From Streptosporangiales bacterium (GTDB lineage: Bacteria > Actinomycetota > Actinomycetes > Streptosporangiales > WHST01), in assembly GCA_009379955.1 (NCBI GenBank), contig WHST01000020.1, positions 1 through 64,000 of the forward strand: DNA of 64,000 nucleotides, given 5' to 3'. The translations under genes and the position numbers were made by a program. Below, one piece after another: positions 45,643 through 53,622 of this stretch. How positions within the stretch are numbered: the first letter of the stretch is position 1; each line of letters opens with the position of its first letter. The notes beneath the pieces are model-generated. The model was not told the DNA's origin. It did no database searches and worked only from the letters and a program-made list of their open reading frames with translations.

Positions 45643-45835
45643 CTCTGTGTAACCGTGTAACGCCTCCGCGGCCTGGGACGATCCCCATGCGGGTGCGAAC
45701 GTCACCACTCGATGTGACTGAGGCGACAGGTGGATTTGACAAAGTCTTTGGCCATGACCCTTGCGCCTGGCCGATCTTCCTGGAAGGGTCGGAAACCACA
45801 CCACAGAGCTTGGGCTGACCACGGCTCGCTCACAT

Positions 45836-45851
45836 CGTGAAAGCGTTCACA
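45836..45851. promoter_or_regulatory. CRP/Cmr-type operator upstream of whiB1
   Basis: CGTGAAAGCGTTCACA fits the CRP pattern TGTGA-N6-TCACA in 9 of 10 defined positions. In M. tuberculosis the cAMP receptor protein Rv3676 binds the whiB1 promoter, so conservation of the control is plausible. The site ends where the strong RBS of a short upstream frame begins. The region 45643-45835 also contains a TTGACA and the palindrome CAAAGTCTTTG (45740-45750) but no convincing promoter. Confidence 0.6.
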
Positions 45852-45867
45852 AGGAGAGGTACGGACG

Positions 45868-45927
45868 GTGAACTCACTCGTCTGCTCCTTGCGCCGCCCC
45901 CACCGAAATGGAGGAAAGGGATACTGA
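45868..45927 (+). CDS. 19-codon upstream reading frame (possible leader peptide)
   Basis: GTG 45868 is preceded by AAGGAGAGG (45851-45859) and encodes 19 residues (VNSLVCSLRRPHRNGGKGY). Its TGA stop overlaps the ATG of whiB1 as TGATG. The better Shine-Dalgarno belongs to this frame, so whiB1 may be translated by coupling. It could also be chance. Confidence 0.4.
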   Translation: MNSLVCSLRRPHRNGGKGY

Positions 45928-46181
45928 TGGACTGGCGCCACCGGGCGAAGTGTCGTGAGGTCGATCCGGAGCTGTTTTTCCCGATCGGCAACACGGGCCC
46001 TGCGCTATCGCAGATCGAAGAAGCAAAGGCCGTCTGCCGGCAATGCCCCGTTGTCGAGTCGTGCCTCGAGTGGGCCCTTTCCACCGGCCAGGATGCTGGC
46101 GTCTGGGGGGCGATGAGCGAGGACGAGCGTCGCGCACTGAAGCGGCAGCGTATTCGGAGTCGCGCGCAAGCCACTGCCTGA
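45927..46181 (+). CDS. whiB1: WhiB-family iron-sulfur transcription factor, WhiB1 type
   Basis: 84-aa [4Fe-4S] protein. Cluster ligands Cys9, Cys37, Cys40 and Cys46 are all present (AKCREVD; VCRQCPVVESC), and MDWRH, DPELFFPIGN, TGQDAGVWG and SEDERRALKR match WhiB1 closely. WhiB1 is an essential NO-responsive factor that binds the housekeeping sigma factor. The tight-turn motif reads GVWGA instead of GVWGG. ATG 45927 is chosen by family N-terminus. A CRP-like site lies 76 bp upstream. Confidence 0.95.
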   Translation: MDWRHRAKCREVDPELFFPIGNTGPALSQIEEAKAVCRQCPVVESCLEWALSTGQDAGVWGAMSEDERRALKRQRIRSRAQATA

Positions 46182-46221
46182 CCGCCCACTGGTCACAGAC
46201 AGCCCCGAGAGAGCAATCAAC

Positions 46222-46251
46222 CAAGGCCCGCGGCGTGAGCCGTGGGCCTTG
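46222..46251 (+). terminator. Stem-loop terminator after whiB1
   Basis: CAAGGCCCGCGGC and GCCGTGGGCCTTG form a 13-bp stem with one mismatch around a GTGA loop, 41 nt after the whiB1 stop. A short T-containing tract follows. It separates whiB1 from the subtilase gene; the remaining space to 46403 holds only the subtilase RBS. Confidence 0.7.
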
Positions 46252-46403
46252 CGGTTGCCCTCGGTCACCTCAGGTACCGCCAGAGCAGCGCGCGTGCCCT
46301 GGTGACGCTGTGTACCGAAGGTCACGATAAGTCCGTTATGGTGGCGCACCTCGCCAAGTACCGCTAGAAGGAACGCATCTCTCTCCACCAACGGAGGTGC
46401 GAC

Positions 46404-48134
46404 ATGCGGCTCGCCATCATCGTGGCAGGCGCCACCCTCGCCACGGCTACCGTGAGCGCCGTTCCCGCGCAGGCCGAGCAGACCGGTTCGGCGTCGAGCG
46501 ACCCGACTCGATACGTGGTCCTCTACCAGGAGGACGCCTCGGCCGAGGCCGCCCACCAGGCGATCCGTACGGCGGGCGGCACGATCGTCCGGGAGAACAC
46601 CGACATCGGGCTCGCCACCGTACGCACCCGCAACGCGAACTTCGCAGCGACCGCGGATCGTCATGGGGCGATCGAGGGTGTGGCCCATGATCGGGTCATC
46701 GGTAAGGGACCCGAGAGCCGGCACGTCGCGCGATCTCAGCGCGCGAACGTCGAGAAGGCCGGTCGTGGCGAGGGGCACCGTCCCAGGCAGCATCAGGGGA
46801 CCGGTCGCGACGGTGAGCCGCTGGCGGACCGGCAGTGGGACATGCAGCAGATCCATGCCACGGCCGACGGCTCCTACCAGGTGGAGCGGGGCCGGCGCGG
46901 CGTGCTGGTGGGCATCATGGACACCGGTGTCGACGCCTCGCATCCGGACATCGCTCCCAACTTCAACCGCAAGCTGAGCCGCAACTTCACCGTCGACATC
47001 CCGTCCGACGCCAACGGCAACGTCGTCGACGGGCCCTGCTCAGACGAGCCGGACAAGTCCTGCCACGACCCGGCAACGGTCGACGAGAACGACCACGGCA
47101 CCCACGTCGCGTCGACGATCGCCGCACCGATCAACCGGCTCGGGACCGCAGGGGTGGCACCGAAGGTCGGCCTGGTCAACGTCCGAGCGGGGCAGGACTC
47201 CGGGTACTTCTTCCTCCAACCCACCGTGGATGCACTCACCTACTCGGCCAATGTCGGCATCGACGTGGTGAACATGAGCTTCTACGTCGACCCGTGGTTG
47301 TTCAACTGTGTGAACAACCCGGCCGACTCACCGGCCGACAGGAGCGAGCAGCGCACGATCATCAGGGCCACGCAGCGGGCGCTCGACTACGCACATCGGC
47401 ACGGTGTCACCCTGATCTCCGCGGCCGGTAACGGCGCCACCGACTACACCAAGACGATCACCGACTCGTCCAGCCCGGACTTCGCCGACGTGCCTGGCGA
47501 GCAGCCGTACGAGCGGACCATCCCGCCGAGCTGCATCTCGATGCCCAGCGAGGGCGAACATGTCATCTCGGTGTCGGCCACGGGCATCAGCACCCGCAAG
47601 TCGTACTACTCCGACTACGGCAACGGCTACGTGGACGTGGCCGCGCCGGGCGGCGACACGTACGACACTGCCGACCTCAAGAGAGACGTCACTCGTGCGG
47701 TGTTGGCGGCCTATCCCAGGTCCCTCGCCGAGCAGCGCGACGAGCTGAACCCGGACGGTACGCCGAAGGTCGACTACGTCGTCGCCGACTGCCGTGGCCG
47801 CGCCTGCAGCTACTACCAGTACCTGCAGGGCACCTCGATGGCCTCGCCGCATGCGGCGGGGGTGGCGGCGCTGATCGTCAGCAGGTACGGCCACCACGAT
47901 CCACGGCACGACGGCCTGACCCTCAGCCCGTCCGTGGTGGGGTCTCGTCTGCAGGCCAGCGCCGTCGATCACGCCTGCCCGAAGCCGCGCACCCAGACCT
48001 ACGTCCGGTACGTGCTACAGGACGACGGCACCTACGAGAAGGTGACCGACGAGCACACCTGCGAGGGCCCCCGGCGCGACAACGGTTTCTACGGCGACGG
48101 GATCGTGGACGCCCTACGCGCCGTACAGCGGTAG
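46404..48134 (+). CDS. Secreted S8-family serine protease (subtilase)
   Basis: 576-aa subtilisin-like protease. An N-terminal signal peptide ends near AQAEQ (about 25), then an I9-like propeptide (TRYVVLYQEDAS; about 35-100) and the catalytic domain. The triad is Asp173 (IMDTGVD), His231 (DHGTHVAS) and Ser478 (GTSMASPHAAG), with oxyanion Asn343 (AAGNGA). Two Cys pairs (C212/C220; C463/C468) may be disulfides. ATG 46404 follows ACGGAGG. It lies between whiB1 and pdtaS, which are adjacent in mycobacteria, so it is an insertion in that backbone. Confidence 0.92.
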   Translation: MRLAIIVAGATLATATVSAVPAQAEQTGSASSDPTRYVVLYQEDASAEAAHQAIRTAGGTIVRENTDIGLATVRTRNANFAATADRHGAIEGVAHDRVIGKGPESRHVARSQRANVEKAGRGEGHRPRQHQGTGRDGEPLADRQWDMQQIHATADGSYQVERGRRGVLVGIMDTGVDASHPDIAPNFNRKLSRNFTVDIPSDANGNVVDGPCSDEPDKSCHDPATVDENDHGTHVASTIAAPINRLGTAGVAPKVGLVNVRAGQDSGYFFLQPTVDALTYSANVGIDVVNMSFYVDPWLFNCVNNPADSPADRSEQRTIIRATQRALDYAHRHGVTLISAAGNGATDYTKTITDSSSPDFADVPGEQPYERTIPPSCISMPSEGEHVISVSATGISTRKSYYSDYGNGYVDVAAPGGDTYDTADLKRDVTRAVLAAYPRSLAEQRDELNPDGTPKVDYVVADCRGRACSYYQYLQGTSMASPHAAGVAALIVSRYGHHDPRHDGLTLSPSVVGSRLQASAVDHACPKPRTQTYVRYVLQDDGTYEKVTDEHTCEGPRRDNGFYGDGIVDALRAVQR

Positions 48135-48183
48135 CGCCACCTCCACATCCCGGACCCGTGAGGGTGCCGCCATGCACGACGGG

Positions 48184-49653
48184 TCACCGTCGCGAGGTGA
48201 GCGGGAGGTCGAGCACCGCCTCGGTGCCGCCGCTCTTGCGGCTCCCCAGGTGCAGTCCCCCGCCGAGCTCGGCCACGACGAGCGTGCGCACGATCTGCAG
48301 TCCGAGGCTGCTCGACGCCTCGACGTCGAAGTCGGCCGGCAGGCCCGCGCCGTCGTCGGCGACCACGACCCGTAGCCAGCCGGCCGTCCGCTCGGCCGTC
48401 AGCGAGACCTCGCCCGACCGTCCGCCGAGACCGTGCTCGACCGCGTTCTGCAGCAGTTCGGCGAGCACGAGGGACAGCGGGGTCGCGACGTCGGCCGGGA
48501 GGATCCCGAACACCCCCGTGCGTCGGCGCGCGACGTGACCGTCGGCGGCCGAGACCTCCGCGACCATCGCGACGAGGCGGTCGGCCACGTCGTCGAAGTC
48601 GACGGTCTCGTCGTCGGACTGCGACAGGGTCTCGTGCACCATGGCGATCGAGCCGACTCGCCGCACGGCCTCCTCGAGGGCAGCGCGGGCCGACGGCGCC
48701 TCCAGGCGCCTCGCCTGCAACCGCAGCAGGGCGGCCACGGTCTGCAGGTTGTTCTTCACCCGGTGGTGGATCTCCCGGATGGTGGCGTCCTTGGTGAGCA
48801 GCTCCCGCTCGCGGCGGCGCAGCTCGGAGACGTCGCGGACGAGTACGAGCCCGCCGATCCGGTTGCCGTCGGGCTCGAGCGGGATCGCGCGGAGCTGCAG
48901 GGCGACCCCGTTGCCCTCGACCTCGGTGTTGGCGGCGGCCCTGCCCGTGACGACCTGCGCCAGGGCGTTGTCGACCGGCTCGGCCGACGGCGCGAGCGCG
49001 TAGGTGACCGTGGCGAGCCGCTCCCCCACCAGGTCTGAGGTGAGACCGAGGCGGCGGTACGCCGAGAGCGCGTTGGGGCTCGCGTAGGCCACGACGCCGT
49101 CGACGTCGAGCCGGATGAGGCCGTCACCCACGCGTGGTGAGCGACCGAGCTCGTGGACCGCGCCGGGCCGTGGGAAGCGTCCGGTGGCGATCATCTGTGC
49201 CAGCTCGGTCGCCGTGCGCAGGTAGGTGAGCTCGAGCCTGCTCGGGGTGCGGATGCCGGTGAGGTTGGTGTGCCTGGCGACCACGCCGAGGACGTCGGCG
49301 CCGCGCCTGACCGGGATGGTCTCCTCCCGCACGGGGACGTCGCCCGCGCGCCACGACGGGTCACCCTCGCGGCACACGCGCCGCTCGTTCCACGACCGGT
49401 CGACGAGCGGCATCTTGCCCCGGCGGACGAGGGTGCCGACCATGTCGTCACGGTGCGCGGTGGGTCCCGTCGCGGGCCGCACCTGCGCGGCGCAGACCCA
49501 GGCGTCGCCGTCCTGCGCGGGCACCCACAGCAGCAGGTCGGCGAACGACAGGTCGGCGAGCAGCTGCCACTCCGAGGCGAGCATGTGCAGCCACTCGATG
49601 TCCGCCTCACCCGCACCGGAGTGACGTCGGACGAGCTCGGTCAGGGAGGGCAC
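48184..49653 (-). CDS. pdtaS: Sensor histidine kinase, PdtaS type
   Basis: 489-aa cytoplasmic kinase: N-terminal GAF domain (about 10-160), PAS domain (about 165-280), HisKA_2 with EIHHRVKNNLQT (phospho-acceptor His near 297) and an HATPase_c domain (ELLQNAVEHGLG; VADDGAGLP). No TM helices. In mycobacteria PdtaS partners the antiterminator-type regulator PdtaR, absent here. GTG 49653 is chosen by family N-terminus (PSLTELVRRH). A pentanucleotide repeat lies 18 bp upstream. Confidence 0.9.
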   Translation of the reverse strand: MPSLTELVRRHSGAGEADIEWLHMLASEWQLLADLSFADLLLWVPAQDGDAWVCAAQVRPATGPTAHRDDMVGTLVRRGKMPLVDRSWNERRVCREGDPSWRAGDVPVREETIPVRRGADVLGVVARHTNLTGIRTPSRLELTYLRTATELAQMIATGRFPRPGAVHELGRSPRVGDGLIRLDVDGVVAYASPNALSAYRRLGLTSDLVGERLATVTYALAPSAEPVDNALAQVVTGRAAANTEVEGNGVALQLRAIPLEPDGNRIGGLVLVRDVSELRRRERELLTKDATIREIHHRVKNNLQTVAALLRLQARRLEAPSARAALEEAVRRVGSIAMVHETLSQSDDETVDFDDVADRLVAMVAEVSAADGHVARRRTGVFGILPADVATPLSLVLAELLQNAVEHGLGGRSGEVSLTAERTAGWLRVVVADDGAGLPADFDVEASSSLGLQIVRTLVVAELGGGLHLGSRKSGGTEAVLDLPLTSRR

Positions 49654-49670
49654 ACGCGAAGCGTACGCGT

Positions 49671-49700
49671 AGGAGAGGAGAGGAGAGGAGAGGAGAGGCG
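49671..49700. repeat. Pentanucleotide tandem repeat upstream of pdtaS
   Basis: AGGAG is repeated five times perfectly (49671-49695) and once as AGGCG. On the pdtaS strand it reads as a CTCCT pyrimidine tract in the 5' region. Slippage would change promoter or leader spacing in 5-bp steps. Confidence 0.85.
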
Positions 49701-49744
49701 AGCGCGGAAGCGTCGCGGCCGGGCTCTTGAGCGACTGTCGACCC

Positions 49745-49912
49745 TCAGCGGCTCTCGACGGGACGGTGCTCGGGCGCGTACTCACCGACGGGCGGCAGAC
49801 CGCCATCGGGCTCGACGATGTCACGGTGCTGGTCGTGCGATACCTGGGCGCGGCACTCCGGGCAGTACGTGCCGGTGAACTCGGCCTTCATCGGGAAGTC
49901 CAGCGTGCTCAC
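49745..49912 (-). CDS. Small CPEC-motif protein downstream of the ADP-ribosyltransferase
   Basis: 55-aa protein with a single zinc-ribbon half (GTYCPECRAQVSHDQH). GTG 49912 overlaps the upstream stop as GTGA, indicating translational coupling; MKAEFTGTY from 49891 is an alternative start. The C-terminal half is Pro/Glu-rich. It could be an immunity or accessory protein for the ART gene, but that is inference from position only. Confidence 0.55.
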   Translation of the reverse strand: MSTLDFPMKAEFTGTYCPECRAQVSHDQHRDIVEPDGGLPPVGEYAPEHRPVESR

Positions 49913-50421
49913 GGCTCCACCTCGCATTCCAGGACCCACTGCCGCCTCCGACGGTACACCCGGTGCACCCGCCAGCTTGTACCGCGCGGTAGCAGCCGCT
50001 CCCGCTCGGGGACGAACGAGCTGCCGTACCGACTCAGGTCGAGCACTCGGGTCCCGGTCGGCAGATGCATGCGCAGCAGGATCGGTCTCTCCCCGAACCG
50101 CAACGGTGGCCGGTCGCGGGCACTGACCGAGGTGAACGACGGCTCACGCATCCGACGTCCGGTGAGCACGGTCAGGTCGCGTGGATCAACGCCCGCCGGC
50201 AGCCAGTCCCAGTCCACGCCGCGGGTGGTGTCCATCGACGCTGGAATGCGCGACATGGCCCGGTCCAGGGGCGCCACGTCGGAGGTCCACCGTTCGGGCT
50301 GAGATTCCGGGGTCAGCGTGCCGTCGCGGAGATCCCTATTCAGCCCCGGCCCGAACTCGCTGTAGTCCTCGACGGCATGCTGGAGGCGTTCCTGCTCCTG
50401 CTCGTGCCGCCAGGCGGGCAC
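49909..50421 (-). CDS. Predicted ADP-ribosyltransferase (R-S-E class)
   Basis: 170-aa protein whose C-terminal 120 residues fit the VIP2/ADP-ribosyltransferase exoenzyme fold. Candidate catalytic residues are Arg67 (MDTTRGVDW), the Ser-Thr-Ser-like strand SFTSVS (95-100) and the E-x-E motif Glu139/Glu141 in FVPERERLLPRG. No signal peptide is present. GTG 50421 has only a weak RBS, and the frame is the same as the helical gene upstream, separated by one TGA. It may be a toxin, a phage-type host modifier or a cassette from a polymorphic toxin. Confidence 0.6.
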   Translation of the reverse strand: MPAWRHEQEQERLQHAVEDYSEFGPGLNRDLRDGTLTPESQPERWTSDVAPLDRAMSRIPASMDTTRGVDWDWLPAGVDPRDLTVLTGRRMREPSFTSVSARDRPPLRFGERPILLRMHLPTGTRVLDLSRYGSSFVPERERLLPRGTSWRVHRVYRRRRQWVLECEVEP

Positions 50422-50463
50422 GGCTCGCTGTTCGGTTGCTGGCGAGACCGCTTGGCGCGGCAG

Positions 50464-50726
50464 TCAACCAGGTCCGCTGCCCTTGGCCTGCTCGCACGCC
50501 GCGGCGTACTCATCGAGCGCCTGCCGCGCCGCAGCGAGATGCTCGCGCACCGTCGACAGCGCAGCGGCCGCCTGGGCGAGCACTTGCACGCTGCTCTCGT
50601 TGCCGAGCGCGACGAACTGCTGCGCGACCTCGCTGGTCTCGGTGTCCAGCTCGGCCACGACACCCTCCCGTCGAGGGCGTCCTTGGCGTGACCGGCCTTC
50701 GCCTGCAGATCGTCGAGTGCGCTCAC
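50464..50726 (-). CDS. Small helical ESX-like protein, possibly frameshifted
   Basis: GTG 50726 with GGAGG upstream starts VSALDDLQAKAGHAKDALDG; the adjacent frame, starting at GTG 50658 with its own GGGAGGG, continues as VAELDTETSEVAQQFVALGN and ends at 50464 after 64 residues. Joined by a one-base shift near 50664 they give a single helical protein of about 88 aa. Either two overlapping small genes or one frameshifted gene. It precedes the ADP-ribosyltransferase and resembles N-terminal helical modules of secreted toxin systems. Confidence 0.45.
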
Positions 50727-50955
50727 CGCGATCCTCCGTGTCAATGGGCGCGCGTACGGATCGTGCCCGGCGCCCGGCCCGGATGCAACCCGTCTCGCGG
50801 CCCCGGCAGGTCCGAAGGGTCCTGGCCGAACAGTCCTGCCGAGGCCGGGACGTGACGGCCGAGCTGGGTCCTAGGGGACACGTACCCGGCCGCCACGCCA
50901 TTAACGGTGAGTCCGGCCGGACGTATCGGGGCGCCGCCACGGCCGGCTCACCAGC

Positions 50956-51102
50956 TCAGATGGAGTTCCAGACCTGCACGCCGTACTTGTCGGCGAGGCA
51001 CATCGGGCACGGCAGCCGGTTGCCGTGCGGCTTGCACCGTGGCCCGTTCTCTCGGTCCTCGGCATCGTCGACCTCGGCCGCAGCCGCGCTGTCCTCGCTC
51101 AC
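50956..51102 (-). CDS. 48-aa Cys/His small protein
   Basis: GTG 51102, after GGGGGCGACGG, encodes an acidic N-terminus and a CKPHGNRLPCPMC segment with three Cys and one His suited to binding zinc, ending in VQVWNSI. It is divergent from the XRE regulator at 51270 and upstream of the ADP-ribosyltransferase cassette. Family unknown. The 229-bp gap to the next gene (50727-50955) shows no clear feature. Confidence 0.45.
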   Translation of the reverse strand: MSEDSAAAAEVDDAEDRENGPRCKPHGNRLPCPMCLADKYGVQVWNSI

Positions 51103-51269
51103 GTCCGTCGCCCCCTGCTACTCCCACACGAGATCGAACATGGTCACTTCCGTCCTGGCGGTTCCTGCAGCCAGAGGACCATCGCAGCGGCCTCGGGCGG
51201 CACCTCGTATTCAGGAACTGCATACGACGGAGGTGACCTGAATGCGGGTGCTGATCTACCCTGCTCGGG

Positions 51270-52556
51270 ATGGAGCCGTCGGCCCGCGTGGTGGAGGCCC
51301 TGACCGATCCCGACGGCAGGGCCGCCGTCGGGATGGGCGCGACCGGCAAGGTGGTCCGCCTCGTCCGCAAGGCGCTGCTGCTCGACCAGGTCGACGTCGC
51401 CTCCCGTACGGGCTACTCGCAGTCGACGATCTCCCGCGTCGAGTCGGGGAAGATCACCGACGGGCCGGTGCTCGCCGACGTCGGCGAGGCGCTCGGCATC
51501 CCGCCGGCCGCGCTCGGGCTCGACGACCCGGCCCGCGACGGCCCTATCGTGGGTGAGGTGGAGCGCCGGGACCTGTTCAAGGGCGCCATCGCGGTGGCGT
51601 CCGCTGCGATGCTCCCGGCTGTGATCGCCGACACTGACCGGCCGCAACGGGTCGGCGCCGAGGCGGTCGCCGGGTGCTGGTCGGCCCTGCACCGCCTGTA
51701 CGAGCTCGACGACCACCAGGGCGGCGGCGCGGTGTACGAGTTGACCGCCGGCATGGCCGCTCGTATGCAGCGCGCCCTCGCCCGCACCTCCCACACGCAG
51801 GCGACTGGCCGCCGCCTGCGCGCGGTCACCGCTGCGACGACGGTGCACGCCGGGTGGCAGGCGCTCGATGCAGGTCGCCGCGACGCTGCGCGCCGGTGGT
51901 GGCTGGAGACGCTGCACGTCGCCGACCTCGGCCCGGGCGCCGAGGAGGCGCGCGTCACCGCGCTGTCCGGGATGGCACTGATGGCGAACCGCGACCCCGC
52001 ACACGGCCGCGAGGCCGTCGGCCTGGCCGGTGCCGCCCGCAGCGCCGCAGGGTCGGACGCGACCCCGACCCTGCTGTCGATGCTCGCCGCCCGCGAGGCG
52101 ATGGGGTACGCGGGAGCTGGTGACAACGCAGAGGCGATCCGCGCGCTGTCTGCGTCGCGGCGGCACCTCCAGCAGGGCCGCCGCGGGGACGAACCCGCGT
52201 GGTTGAGCTTCTGGTGCCTCGCCGACCTGGAGACCCACGCGACCGTCGTCGCCGAGCGTCTCAACCAGCCCGTCACGATGGAGCGGGCGGCGCGGGAGGC
52301 CGTTCGCTGGTCGAACCCGGCGATGCCGCGGAACCACACGATCTACAGCGCGTACCTCGGGCTCGTCCTCACCCGGCTCGGGAAGCTCGACGAGGCGATC
52401 GCCACCACCCGCGATGCGCTGCACGGCGCTGCCGTCGGCGGCTCCCAGCGCATCACCACCGAGATCCGCGACACCGCGCGGCTCCTCGCCCGCCAGCGGT
52501 ACGCGCCAGCTCGTGACTTCGCCGCCGCCGCGAAGAGCGTCCTGCCGGCGGCATGA
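51270..52556 (+). CDS. XRE-family regulator with C-terminal TPR-like region
   Basis: 428-aa protein: N-terminal HTH_3 (LLLDQVDVASRTGYSQSTISRVESGKITD, about 36-65), then a helical repeat region to the end that resembles tetratricopeptide-type sensor domains of actinobacterial XRE regulators. A hydrophobic stretch (KGAIAVASAAMLPAVIA) near residue 105 looks like a twin-arginine-less TM but is probably a linker. It is coupled to a GNAT gene (ATGA) and divergent from the small-gene cassette, which it may regulate. Confidence 0.85.
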   Translation: MEPSARVVEALTDPDGRAAVGMGATGKVVRLVRKALLLDQVDVASRTGYSQSTISRVESGKITDGPVLADVGEALGIPPAALGLDDPARDGPIVGEVERRDLFKGAIAVASAAMLPAVIADTDRPQRVGAEAVAGCWSALHRLYELDDHQGGGAVYELTAGMAARMQRALARTSHTQATGRRLRAVTAATTVHAGWQALDAGRRDAARRWWLETLHVADLGPGAEEARVTALSGMALMANRDPAHGREAVGLAGAARSAAGSDATPTLLSMLAAREAMGYAGAGDNAEAIRALSASRRHLQQGRRGDEPAWLSFWCLADLETHATVVAERLNQPVTMERAAREAVRWSNPAMPRNHTIYSAYLGLVLTRLGKLDEAIATTRDALHGAAVGGSQRITTEIRDTARLLARQRYAPARDFAAAAKSVLPAA

Positions 52557-53110
52557 CGGCTGTCGACGTGGTCGTTTACTCCGTGCACGGACCGGTCACC
52601 GCCGCCGCCCGGACGGACAGCGTGCGGGACGTGTGGGCCGAGGTGTACGGCGAGCCGCCGTTCAATAAGGGCCCCGACGACGTCGCCACGTTCCTCGACG
52701 GCTGGCCGAACCGGTTGCGCGCGCCCGGGTTCCGGCTCGTCCTCGCCGAGCTCGGGGACGAGCCGGTCGGCGTGATCTACGGCCACCGGCTGCGACCCGG
52801 CACACCATGGTGGGAAGGCGCACTCGACCCGCTCCCGGAAGGCGTCGCCGACGAGCGGCCAGGCCGCACCGTCGTCATTGTCGACATGCTCGTCCGCGCG
52901 CCATGGCGACGCCGCGGGGTCTCCAGGCAGCTGCACGCGCACTACCTCGCCGGGCGGGACGAGGAACGTGTGACGCTGCTCGTCCGGCCGGACAACGACC
53001 CGGCACGGCACGCCTACGAGGCGTGGGGATACGAGAGGCTCGGTCGCAATCAACCGTTCCCGCCCGACGGGACGGTGTTCGACTCGATGGTCCGGCCGGT
53101 CGTACCGTAG
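52553..53110 (+). CDS. GNAT-family N-acetyltransferase
   Basis: 185-aa GNAT protein with DMLVRAPWRRRGVSRQLHAHYL as the acetyl-CoA pyrophosphate loop and LLVRPDNDPARHAYEAWGYERLG in the last strand-helix. ATG 52553 overlaps the XRE stop, so both are one operon. The acceptor is unknown; linkage to XRE regulators is common in Streptomyces-like genomes. Confidence 0.88.
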   Translation: MTAVDVVVYSVHGPVTAAARTDSVRDVWAEVYGEPPFNKGPDDVATFLDGWPNRLRAPGFRLVLAELGDEPVGVIYGHRLRPGTPWWEGALDPLPEGVADERPGRTVVIVDMLVRAPWRRRGVSRQLHAHYLAGRDEERVTLLVRPDNDPARHAYEAWGYERLGRNQPFPPDGTVFDSMVRPVVP

Positions 53111-53111
53111 G

Positions 53112-53219
53112 TCAGCGGCGGCCTCGTGTAGCCACGGCGACAATTCCCACGGGTCCGCCGATGAAGACGACCACCACAACCAGCGCGATCGTGAGCTCGG
53201 TCAGTCCGATGATCGGCAT
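53112..53219 (-). CDS. 35-aa single-pass membrane peptide
   Basis: ATG 53219, with GAAGGA 6 nt upstream, encodes MPIIGLTELTIALVVVVVFI followed by a glycine-containing helix end and VATRGRR: one TM segment with a positive C-terminus. It is convergent with the GNAT gene. Size and topology fit a small membrane protein; function unknown. Confidence 0.45.
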   Translation of the reverse strand: MPIIGLTELTIALVVVVVFIGGPVGIVAVATRGRR

Positions 53220-53329
53220 GGTCATTCCTTCGGTGGGCACCAGGTCAGTGTGCGCTCCACGCCGCCGACCAGTAGCCGTTCTCGCCGACGGGTCCAGCCG
53301 GTGACTGCCCGTCGTCGGATAGGTGGTCC

Positions 53330-53469
53330 CTACCACACTGCGGTGACGACGACGTTGATGCGCGGCCGGCCGGATCGTACGACCCCGCCGAGCGCGGTGA
53401 GGTCCTCGAAGCGTAGGAGCTCGACGAGCGCGCCGCAGGTAGGGGCCGCGACGCTCAGAGCACCGCCAT
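53330..53469 (-). pseudogene. Possible small coding remnant
   Basis: A frame ending at TAG 53330-53332 reads APTCGALVELLRFEDLTALG and on to INVVVTAVW with G/C-rich third positions, but lacks a start codon. Removing two bases of a CTCT run near 53458 would join it to an ATG at 53469 (MAVL). This is either a decayed gene or chance. The remainder of the 397-bp gap between 53226 and 53622 shows nothing I can support. Confidence 0.25.
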
Positions 53470-53622
53470 CGCGTCGACCGCGGCACCTGCCGGAGGAGCG
53501 GGAGGAGGCGGGCGCGGGAAGCGTACGCGCGCGGGTGGAGGAGTACGCGGAAGCGTACGGTGTCCTCGTGATGTGGGTGCCCTCTGCGTCACGTGATCCC
53601 GGTGCTGGCAGGATGAGCAGGG

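Noticed and set aside
45736-45741. TTGACA as the -35 of the whiB1 promoter
   Set aside because: No -10-like hexamer is found at 16-18 bp, so I list it only as a note.
50727-50955. A 50-codon minus-strand frame between the Cys/His and ESX-like genes
   Set aside because: It starts without an RBS and its translation has no motif; it more likely reflects promoter and leader sequence.
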